Assembly (NCBI GenBank): GCA_003563455.1
Contig: PWRV01000299.1
Coordinates: 1 to 8,017 of the forward strand
Direction: 5' to 3'
Source: Thioalkalivibrio sp.
Lineage (GTDB): Bacteria > Pseudomonadota > Gammaproteobacteria > Ectothiorhodospirales > Ectothiorhodospiraceae
DNA: 8,017 nucleotides
Both the position numbers and the translations under genes were made by a program. Shown in pieces: positions 1-6,404 of the stretch (its first letter is position 1; each line of letters opens with the position of its first letter). Under the pieces are notes generated by a model. The model did no database searches. It was not told the origin of the DNA and saw only the letters and a list, made by a program, of their open reading frames with translations.

Positions 1-1308
1 ATGGTCGATGCCCAGAAGATCCTTACCAGCGACGTGATGACCGGCCACTGGGAATTCACCTACGGCGCCGACCGGGTGATGGAAGTCGTCGAGAACGACT
101 TCGCCACCGCGGGCATCGACTTCGTCGCGCAGAACGTGACCGATGTCGACTGGGGCGACCAGATCTTCAAGCCGTACGTGATCCGGGAGATCAACGGCGT
201 CAACGTCGCGATCATCGGCCAGGCTTTCCCGTACACCCCCATCGCGAACCCGCGCTTCAAGGTCGCCGACTGGACCTTCGGGATTCGCCCCGACGACATG
301 CAGCGCCAGGTCAATGCGGCCCGCGCCGAGGGTGCCGAGATCGTCGTCGCGCTGTCGCACAACGGCATGGACGTTGACCTGAAGATGGCCGGCATGGTCG
401 AAGGCCTGGATGCGATCTTCGGCGGCCACACCCACGACGGCGTTCCGGCACCGACGCCGGTAAAGACCCCGGACGGCGGCACCTGCCTGGTGATGAACGC
501 GGGTTCCAACGCCAAGTTCCTCGGCGTGATGGATTTCGACTTCCGCGACGGCAAGATCCAGGGCTGGAAGTACAACCTGCTGCCCGTCTTCTCGAACCTG
601 ATCGACCCCGATCCCGAGATGCAGCAGTACATCGAGACCATGCGCAACCAGGAGGTCACTTTCGACGGCGAGACCTTCAACATGCAGGAGAAGCTCTCCG
701 AAGAACTGGCGGTGGCGGACAGCCTGCTGTTCCGGCGCGGCAACTTCAACGGCACCTTCGACCAGCTGATCGTCGATGCGCTGGTCGAGCAGCTCGATGC
801 GCAGATCGCCTTCTCGCCGGGCTTCCGCTGGGGCACCACGGTGCTGCCCGGCATGCCGATCACCTTCGAGCACGTGATGGACCAGACCGGCCTGACCTAC
901 CCGGCAGCCACCCGCAACGTGATGAGCGGATCGATGATCAAGACCATTCTGGAAGACGTGGCCGACAACCTCTTCCACGAAGATCCGTTCTTCCAGCAGG
1001 GTGGCGACATGGTGCGTGTCGGGGGTCTGAAATACGCGATCGATCCGACCCGGAACATCGGCGAGCGCATCCTCGAGATGGAGTTCGACGGCAAGCCGGT
1101 CGACCCGGACAAGGAATACGTGGTGGCCGGCTGGGCCAGCGTGCAGGAAGAACCGGCAGGCGATACCGGTCGCAAGATCTGGGACGTGGTCGCTGACCAC
1201 CTGCGCGACAAGAAGACCATCCGCATCGACAACCTGAACGAGCCGGTGGTCAAGGGGATCGGCGAGGACAACCTCGGCTATGTGCCGACCGACGAGTCCA
1301 TGTTCTGA
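1..1308 (+). CDS. soxB: SoxB thiosulfohydrolase, 5'-truncated by window edge
   Basis: SoxB is the periplasmic dimanganese hydrolase of the Sox thiosulfate-oxidation pathway; it releases sulfate from the cysteine-bound sulfone on the carrier SoxYZ. The 435 visible residues match the metallophosphoesterase/5'-nucleotidase-like fold. GHWEFTYG (residues 15-22) sits where relatives have the GNHE metal motif, LSHNGMD (118-124, H120) supplies a further metal-ligand histidine, and GGHTHDG (141-147) is the GHxH motif. NAGSNAKFLG (166-175) follows. The C-terminal 5'-nucleotidase-type domain carries SPGFRWG (272-278) and GGDMVRVGG (334-342), both typical of SoxB. Family members are about 560-570 residues, so roughly 130 N-terminal residues, including the export signal and first metal motifs, lie outside the window. 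The ATG at base 1 is therefore probably an internal methionine. No other sox gene follows, and a terminator closes the unit. Identification is by recognised motifs, not by a search. Confidence 0.95.
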   Translation: MVDAQKILTSDVMTGHWEFTYGADRVMEVVENDFATAGIDFVAQNVTDVDWGDQIFKPYVIREINGVNVAIIGQAFPYTPIANPRFKVADWTFGIRPDDMQRQVNAARAEGAEIVVALSHNGMDVDLKMAGMVEGLDAIFGGHTHDGVPAPTPVKTPDGGTCLVMNAGSNAKFLGVMDFDFRDGKIQGWKYNLLPVFSNLIDPDPEMQQYIETMRNQEVTFDGETFNMQEKLSEELAVADSLLFRRGNFNGTFDQLIVDALVEQLDAQIAFSPGFRWGTTVLPGMPITFEHVMDQTGLTYPAATRNVMSGSMIKTILEDVADNLFHEDPFFQQGGDMVRVGGLKYAIDPTRNIGERILEMEFDGKPVDPDKEYVVAGWASVQEEPAGDTGRKIWDVVADHLRDKKTIRIDNLNEPVVKGIGEDNLGYVPTDESMF

Positions 1309-1339
1309 ACCTGCAGCCACACCCGATGCAGTCGACAGA

Positions 1340-1361
1340 CCCCGCCCCTGGCGGGGGTTTT
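1340..1361 (+). terminator. Intrinsic terminator after soxB
   Basis: A 7-bp perfect GC stem (CCCCGCC at 1340-1346 pairing with GGCGGGG at 1350-1356) has a 3-base loop and is followed by G and four T (1358-1361). It lies 32 bases after the soxB stop and reads on the + strand. Position and form fit a Rho-independent terminator separating soxB from the prkA operon. The T-tract is short, so termination may be incomplete. Confidence 0.75.
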
Positions 1362-1479
1362 CGTTGCGGAATCGACCACCTCCGATGGATGAGGAACTGC
1401 ACCGCACGGGTGTCGTCCAACATGTTCGAGTACCACAAGACGTTAAGCACACCGCTGCACGCGTCTGCGATTCCTTTCC

Positions 1480-1486
1480 GGAGGGG
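1480..1486 (+). promoter_or_regulatory. Ribosome binding site of prkA
   Basis: GGAGGGG lies 11 bases before the ATG at 1498. It is a strong Shine-Dalgarno match and supports that ATG as the prkA start. The gap between the soxB terminator and this site (1362-1479) should hold the operon promoter, but I see no convincing sigma-70 -35/-10 pair there. Confidence 0.7.
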
Positions 1487-1497
1487 CAACACGAACG

Positions 1498-3444
1498 ATG
1501 GACTCTGCTGACACCCTGATCGCCCGCTACGCACGGGACTTCCGCAAGCGCCAGGAATCGGAAACATCGCTGGCCGAATACCTGGAGGCCTGCGCCGACG
1601 ACCCCATGCTCTACGCGACCGCGGCGGAACGCCTGGTGGCGGCGATCGGCGAGCCCCGGGTGCTGGATACCGCCCGGGACGAACGGCTCGGACGCATCTT
1701 TCTGAACCGGACCATCAAGATCTACCCGGCTTTCGAGGACTTCTTCGGGATGGAGGAGACCGTCGAACGCATCGTCGGCTTTTTCCGCTACGCGGCACAG
1801 GGGCTCGAGGAGCACAAGCAGATCCTGTACCTGCTCGGTCCCGTCGGCGGCGGCAAATCCTCCCTCGCCGAGCGCCTGAAGGCCCTGATGGAGAAATACC
1901 CGATCTACGCACTGAAGGCCGGCGACGAAGTTTCCCCCGTGTTCGAGAGCCCGCTGGGTCTCTTCGATCCGGAAACCCACGGCCAGGAACTCGAGACACG
2001 CTTCGGCATTCCGCAGCGCCGCCTCACCGGCCTCCTTTCGCCGTGGGCGGTGAAACGGCTCGACGAATTCGGCGGTGACCTGTCGCGGTTTTCGGTCGTC
2101 CGCCTCTACCCGTCCCGGCTGCGGCAGATCGCGATCGCGAAGACCGAGCCCGGCGACGAGAACAACCAGGACATTTCCTCGCTGGTGGGAAAAGTCGACA
2201 TCCGCAAACTCGAGCTCTATAGCCAGAACGACACCGATGCCTACAGCTACTCGGGCGGACTGAACCGGGCCAACCAGGGCCTGCTCGAGTTCGTCGAAAT
2301 GTTCAAGGCCCCGATCAAGATGCTGCATCCGTTGCTCACGGCCACGCAGGAAGGCAACTACGTTGGCACCGAGAACATTGGCGCGATTCCGTTCCAGGGT
2401 GTGATCATGGCGCACTCGAACGAGTCCGAGTGGCAGGCGTTCCGCAACAACCGGAACAACGAGGCCTTCCTCGACCGGATCTCGGTGATCAAGGTACCGT
2501 ACTCGCTGCGCGCGACCGAAGAGCGCATGATCTACGCGAAGCTCATCAGCAGCAGCGAACTCAGCGAGGCGTCCTGCGCACCAGCCACGCTCGATCTTCT
2601 TGCGCGCTTCTCGGTGCTGACGCGCCTGAAGGAGCACGAGAACTCGAGCCTGCATTCGAAGATGCGTATCTACGATGGCGAGAGCCTGAAGGACACCGAC
2701 CCGAAGGCCAAGTCCCTGCAGGAGTACCGCGACGTGGCCGGAGTCGATGAGGGCATGACCGGGGTGTCCACCCGCTTCGCCTTCAAGGTGCTTTCCGAGA
2801 CCTTCAACTACGACAACCACGAGGTGGCCGCCGACCCGGTGCACCTGCTGTACATGCTGGAACAGGCGATCCGCCGCGAGCAGTTCCCGGAAGAGACCGA
2901 ACGCCGCTACCTCGAATTCATCAAGGCGGAGATGGCTCCGCGCTACGCCGACTTCATCGGCAACGAGATCCAGAAGGCCTATCTCGAGTCTTACCATGAC
3001 TTCGGCCAGAACCTCTTCGAGCGCTACGTGGCCTATGCCGATGCCTGGATCGAGGACCATGACTTCAAGGATCCCGACACCGGCCAGATGCTCGACCGCG
3101 GCACCCTGAACCAGGAACTCTCGAAGATCGAGAAGGCCGCCGGCATCGCGAATCCGAAGGACTTCCGCAACGAGGTGGTGAAGTTCGCGCTGCGGGCGCA
3201 GGCCTCCCGGGGCGGAACGATGCCCGACTGGACGTCCTACGAAAAAATCCGCGAGGTGATCGAGAAGCGCATGTTCAGTCAGGTCGAGGACCTGCTGCCG
3301 GTGATCAGCTTCGGCACCAAGGGCGACTCCGAACTGGAACGCAAGCACAGCGACTTTGTACAGCGCATGATCGAGCGCGGGTATACCGAGCGCCAGGTCC
3401 GGCGTCTGGTGGAGTGGTACATGCGCGTGAAGCAGGCGGGCTGA
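1498..3444 (+). CDS. prkA: PrkA family AAA+ serine protein kinase (YeaG-like)
   Basis: This 648-residue cytoplasmic protein matches PrkA/YeaG (E. coli YeaG, 644 residues) along its length. Residues 60-350 form the AAA+ core. Walker A is GPVGGGKSS (114-122), the TEPGDENNQDISSLVGKVDIRKLE block spans 216-239, a Walker-B-like strand is GLLEFVEMF (261-269), sensor 1 is HSNESEW (306-312), and a likely arginine finger is in FLDRISV (324-330, R327). A second conserved block, GMTGVSTRFAFK (419-430), precedes the C-terminal PrkA domain once compared with eukaryotic kinases. PrkA proteins were described as serine kinases; E. coli YeaG is needed in sustained nitrogen starvation, and a protease activity has been reported for the Bacillus protein. 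Which activity applies here cannot be read from sequence. The ATG is set by a GGAGGGG site and by agreement with the YeaG N-terminus. It is the first gene of a probable operon with yeaH (46-base gap) and spoVR. Confidence 0.96.
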   Translation: MDSADTLIARYARDFRKRQESETSLAEYLEACADDPMLYATAAERLVAAIGEPRVLDTARDERLGRIFLNRTIKIYPAFEDFFGMEETVERIVGFFRYAAQGLEEHKQILYLLGPVGGGKSSLAERLKALMEKYPIYALKAGDEVSPVFESPLGLFDPETHGQELETRFGIPQRRLTGLLSPWAVKRLDEFGGDLSRFSVVRLYPSRLRQIAIAKTEPGDENNQDISSLVGKVDIRKLELYSQNDTDAYSYSGGLNRANQGLLEFVEMFKAPIKMLHPLLTATQEGNYVGTENIGAIPFQGVIMAHSNESEWQAFRNNRNNEAFLDRISVIKVPYSLRATEERMIYAKLISSSELSEASCAPATLDLLARFSVLTRLKEHENSSLHSKMRIYDGESLKDTDPKAKSLQEYRDVAGVDEGMTGVSTRFAFKVLSETFNYDNHEVAADPVHLLYMLEQAIRREQFPEETERRYLEFIKAEMAPRYADFIGNEIQKAYLESYHDFGQNLFERYVAYADAWIEDHDFKDPDTGQMLDRGTLNQELSKIEKAAGIANPKDFRNEVVKFALRAQASRGGTMPDWTSYEKIREVIEKRMFSQVEDLLPVISFGTKGDSELERKHSDFVQRMIERGYTERQVRRLVEWYMRVKQAG

Positions 3445-3475
3445 CGACCATGAGGTGCCCGGCCTTCACCACCAC

Positions 3476-3480
3476 GGAGG
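3476..3480 (+). promoter_or_regulatory. Ribosome binding site deciding the yeaH start
   Basis: GGAGG lies 10 bases before the GTG at 3491 and 13 before a second GTG at 3494. It falls inside the reading frame if translation began at the upstream GTG 3455, which has no comparable site. It therefore favours initiation at 3491 (or 3494). Confidence 0.7.
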
Positions 3481-3490
3481 CTGCATCCCC

Positions 3491-4780
3491 GTGGTGAACA
3501 TCATCGACCGGCGGTTGAACCCGAAGGACAAGAGCCTTGCCAACCGCCAGCGCTTCATTCGTCGCGCAAAGCGCCAGATCCTGGACGCGGTGCGCGACGT
3601 CTCCGCCCGGCGTCGCATCTCGGACGTCGGGCAACAGGGCGAAGAGTCGATCAGCATTCCCTCCGACGGCCTGCAGGAACCCTCTTTCCGCAAGGGGAGC
3701 GGGACCGGCGTTCGCCGCCACGTGGTGCCAGGCAACAAGGAATACCAGGCCGGCGACCGGATTGCGCGCCCCGATGGCGGCGAAGGCGGCTCGGGTCCGG
3801 GCGGCGGCAGCCCCGACGGCGAGGGTGAAGACGAATTCCAGTTCTCGATCAGCCGCGATGAATTCCTGGACCTGTTCTTCGAGAACCTGGAGCTGCCCGA
3901 CCTCGCGCGCACCGAGCTTTCCCGGGTCGAGCAGGACGGCGTACGCCGCGCCGGCTACTCGGTATCCGGCTCGCCGGCCACGCTGAACCTCACCCGCACC
4001 ATGCGCCGTTCGCTGTCGCGGCGTCTCGCGCTGCACCGCCCGCGCCGGGAAGAGATCCTCGAGCTCGATCGCGAAATCGATCGCCTCGAGCGCTCGGGCA
4101 AGGACCCCGAGCGGCTGCGCGAACTCGTGCAGGAACGCGAACGCCTGTCCCGCCGGTCGCGGCTGATCCCCTACATCGACCCGATCGACCTGCGCTTCAA
4201 CCGCTTCGTCCCAACCCCGCGCCCAATCTCGCAGGCGGTCATGTTCTGCCTGATGGACGTGTCGGGGTCCATGACCGAAGACATGAAGGACCTCGCCAAG
4301 CGGTTTTTCATGCTCCTGTACCTGTTCCTCGAGCGGCGCTACCGGCACGTCGAGATCGTCTTCATCCGGCATACGCATATCGCGCAGGAGGTCGACGAGG
4401 AGACCTTTTTCTATTCGCGCGAGACCGGCGGCACGCTGGTGTCCCCGGCGCTGGACGAGATGGACCGCGTGGTCCGCGAGCGCTACCCGCCCGACGAGTG
4501 GAACATCTACGCGGCGCAGGCCTCCGATGGTGACAACACCCCGCAGGACAACCCGGCGGTGATCGAACGGATGGAGCGCACGATCCTGCCGGTCTGCCGC
4601 TACTTCGCGTATATCGAGGTGTCCGGCGAGCGCGGGCGCGGGGGTCTGACCGACCTGTGGATGGTCTACGAGCGCATCGCCCGCAGCGGCCGCCCGCTCG
4701 CGATGCGGCAGGTGCGTCGGCGCGGAGACATCTTTCCGGTGTTCCGGGACCTGTTCACGCCTGCGGAGCTCAGGAACTGA
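3491..4780 (+). CDS. yeaH: YeaH/DUF444 (UPF0229) von Willebrand A domain protein
   Basis: This 429-residue protein of the UPF0229/YeaH family (E. coli YeaH, 427 residues) is the usual partner gene of prkA. The N-terminus (MVNIIDRRLNPKDKS, then NRQRFIRR) is the conserved family start. A glycine-rich acidic linker spans about 96-112, and a highly charged helical, possibly coiled-coil stretch spans about 184-220. The C-terminal von Willebrand A fold has a complete metal-ion-dependent adhesion site: DVSGS (D256, S258, S260), T315 in ETGGT, and D346 in ASDGDN. No signal peptide or membrane segment is visible, so it should be cytosolic. Start choice: the same frame opens earlier, at GTG 3455, but the Shine-Dalgarno at 3476-3480 and the family N-terminal length both favour GTG 3491. 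It is 46 bases after prkA and 2 bases before spoVR. Its biochemical role is unknown; MIDAS domains bind protein partners through a metal ion, and I infer that PrkA and SpoVR are candidates. Confidence 0.95.
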   Translation: MVNIIDRRLNPKDKSLANRQRFIRRAKRQILDAVRDVSARRRISDVGQQGEESISIPSDGLQEPSFRKGSGTGVRRHVVPGNKEYQAGDRIARPDGGEGGSGPGGGSPDGEGEDEFQFSISRDEFLDLFFENLELPDLARTELSRVEQDGVRRAGYSVSGSPATLNLTRTMRRSLSRRLALHRPRREEILELDREIDRLERSGKDPERLRELVQERERLSRRSRLIPYIDPIDLRFNRFVPTPRPISQAVMFCLMDVSGSMTEDMKDLAKRFFMLLYLFLERRYRHVEIVFIRHTHIAQEVDEETFFYSRETGGTLVSPALDEMDRVVRERYPPDEWNIYAAQASDGDNTPQDNPAVIERMERTILPVCRYFAYIEVSGERGRGGLTDLWMVYERIARSGRPLAMRQVRRRGDIFPVFRDLFTPAELRN

Positions 4781-4782
4781 CA

Positions 4783-6339
4783 ATGCCACACCGTACCGAA
4801 GCCAGCGCCAAGCTGATCTACAGCGGGCCCGACTGGGACTACCCGTTGATCCGCCGCGCCTTCGACGCGATCGAGCGCATCGCGGTGGACGAGATGGGGC
4901 TCGAGCCCTACCCGAGCCAGGTCGAGGTCATCAGTTCGGAGCAGATGCTGGACGCCTACTCGTCGATGGGCATGCCGCTGTTCTATCGCCACTGGTCCTT
5001 CGGCAAGCACTTCGCCCGCGACGAGATGCTCTACCGCAAGGGCATGACGGGGCTGGCCTACGAGATCGTGATCAACTCCAACCCCTGCCTCTGCTACATC
5101 ATGGAAGAAAACACCATGACCATGCAGACATTGGTGATGGCCCATGCGGCCTTTGGCCACGGCCATTTTTTCCGGAACAACCAGCTGTTCCGGGAATGGA
5201 CCGACGCCGAATCCATCCTCGACTACCTCGACTTTGCGAAGCGCTACATCGCCGACTGCGAGGAACGCTACGGGCACACGGCGGTGGAGCGGGTGCTCGA
5301 CGCCGCCCATGCGCTGATGACCCACGGCGTGCACCGCTATCCCCGGCCCCGGCCGCTGAACCTCAAGCGCGAACTCGAGCGCGAGCGGGAACGGCAGCGC
5401 TTCGAGGAGAGCAGCTTCAGCGATCTCTGGCGCACCCTGCCCCGCCGCGACCCGGACGAGGACCGGTCCGATCCCGATCTGGACGCCCGCCAGCAACGCC
5501 TGGGGCTGCCGGAAGAGAACCTGCTCTATTTCCTCGAGAAACACGCCCCGCGCCTGGCACCCTGGCAGCGCGAGGTATTGCGGATCGTCCGGCTGGTCGC
5601 GCAGTACTTCTATCCGCAGCGGCAGACCAAGGTGATGAACGAGGGCTGCGCGACGAGCGTGCACTACGCGATCATGACGCGGCTGCACGAGACCGGCCAG
5701 ATCACCGACGGCGCCTTCATGGAGTTTCTGCACGCGCACACCAGCGTGGTCTTCCAGCCGGAGTTCGACGACCCGCGCTTTTCGGGGATCAACCCCTACG
5801 CGCTGGGCTTCGGCATCCTGAAGGATCTCGAGCGGATCTGCACCAGGCCCACCGAGGAGGACCGGCGCTGGTTCCCGGACATCGCCGGCAACCAGGACGT
5901 ACTCGGCACGTGGAAGACGGCGTGGGCGGAATACCGGGACGAGAGCTTCATCCTGCAGTTCCTGAGCCCGCGACTGATGCGCGAGTGGCGCCTCTTCTCC
6001 GTTCTCGACGACACCGACGCGGACGCAATGGAGGTCGAGGCCATCCACGACGAGTCCGGCTTCCGCGCAGTGCGAAGGGCCCTGGCGACCCATTACGATC
6101 TCGCGCGCCACGAACCCGACATCCAGGTGGTGGATGTCGATCTTGCCGGAGACCGCCAACTGATGCTGGAACCCCGGGTGGTGGACGGCCGCCGGCTCGA
6201 GGGCGCCAATACCCGCATGGTGCTGCGCCACCTCGCGAATCTCTGGGGCTACCCGGTGACGCTGGTCGAGGTGGATGCGCGTTCCGAACAGGAACTGAAT
6301 CGCTACCAGGGCATTGCCCCGGACCCCACGGTGACCTGA
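4783..6339 (+). CDS. spoVR: SpoVR family protein (YcgB-like)
   Basis: This 518-residue protein of the SpoVR/YcgB family (E. coli YcgB, about 510) is named for a Bacillus gene affecting spore cortex, but is widespread in bacteria that do not sporulate; its activity is not established. Family marks are HWSFGKHF (70-77), YEIVINSNPCLCYIMEENTM (93-112), HAAFGHGHFF (121-130) and NEGCATSVHY (286-295). The clustered His, Glu and Asn residues (E108, E109, H121, H126, H128, E287, H294) resemble metal-binding sets, which is my inference. A strongly charged helix (about 195-210) and an acidic linker (223-236) join the N-terminal block to the rest. No signal peptide or membrane helix is visible. The ATG at 4783 is preceded by AGGA (4772-4775) with a 7-base spacer and lies 2 bases after the yeaH stop, pointing to translational coupling. 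An upstream in-frame start at 4657 would lie deep inside yeaH and adds non-family sequence, so it was not used. Confidence 0.95.
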   Translation: MPHRTEASAKLIYSGPDWDYPLIRRAFDAIERIAVDEMGLEPYPSQVEVISSEQMLDAYSSMGMPLFYRHWSFGKHFARDEMLYRKGMTGLAYEIVINSNPCLCYIMEENTMTMQTLVMAHAAFGHGHFFRNNQLFREWTDAESILDYLDFAKRYIADCEERYGHTAVERVLDAAHALMTHGVHRYPRPRPLNLKRELERERERQRFEESSFSDLWRTLPRRDPDEDRSDPDLDARQQRLGLPEENLLYFLEKHAPRLAPWQREVLRIVRLVAQYFYPQRQTKVMNEGCATSVHYAIMTRLHETGQITDGAFMEFLHAHTSVVFQPEFDDPRFSGINPYALGFGILKDLERICTRPTEEDRRWFPDIAGNQDVLGTWKTAWAEYRDESFILQFLSPRLMREWRLFSVLDDTDADAMEVEAIHDESGFRAVRRALATHYDLARHEPDIQVVDVDLAGDRQLMLEPRVVDGRRLEGANTRMVLRHLANLWGYPVTLVEVDARSEQELNRYQGIAPDPTVT

Positions 6340-6347
6340 CCCGGCGC

Positions 6348-6377
6348 CCGGGGACAGATTTGCAAATCTGTCCCCGG
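6348..6377. repeat. Perfect 30-base palindrome, REP-like, in convergent gap
   Basis: The arm CCGGGGACAGATTTG (6348-6362) is followed at once by its exact reverse complement (6363-6377) with no loop. The element starts 9 bases after the spoVR stop and ends 27 bases before the alr stop, between two converging genes. As RNA from either strand it would fold into a long hairpin, so it could end or stabilise both transcripts. There is no T-tract on either side, which argues against a standard intrinsic terminator. The GGGGACAG...CTGTCCCC core resembles dispersed REP-type palindromes of proteobacteria that are linked to REP-associated tyrosine transposases; that link is from memory and needs a copy-number search. 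Confidence 0.7.
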
Positions 6378-6404
6378 CGAATGGGAAGCTTGTCCGGAAG
6401 CCGG

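Noticed and set aside
1..3. ATG at base 1 as the true start of soxB
   Set aside because: The visible protein lacks the signal peptide and first metal motifs and is about 130 residues shorter than the family, so the coding region continues to the left of the window.
1349..1367. TGGC...TTGC over the terminator as a sigma-54 promoter
   Set aside because: The GG and GC are 14 bases apart instead of 10, and the segment is explained by the terminator stem and T-tract.
3455..3490. Longer yeaH N-terminus from GTG 3455
   Set aside because: The added 12 residues are not family-like, the GGAGG site would lie inside the gene, and the length from 3491 agrees with E. coli YeaH.
4657..4782. Longer spoVR N-terminus from ATG 4657
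   Set aside because: It would overlap yeaH by 124 bases and adds Arg/Pro-rich residues unlike the family; AGGA before ATG 4783 gives a normal start.
3305..4789. 494-codon open frame on the - strand opposite yeaH
   Set aside because: It is an antisense shadow of yeaH with no domain and no plausible ribosome binding site or operon context.
6384..6401. Short direct repeat GGAAGC (6384-6389 and 6396-6401) in the convergent gap
   Set aside because: Six bases repeated twice is expected by chance in this composition, and there is no link to an attachment site or element.
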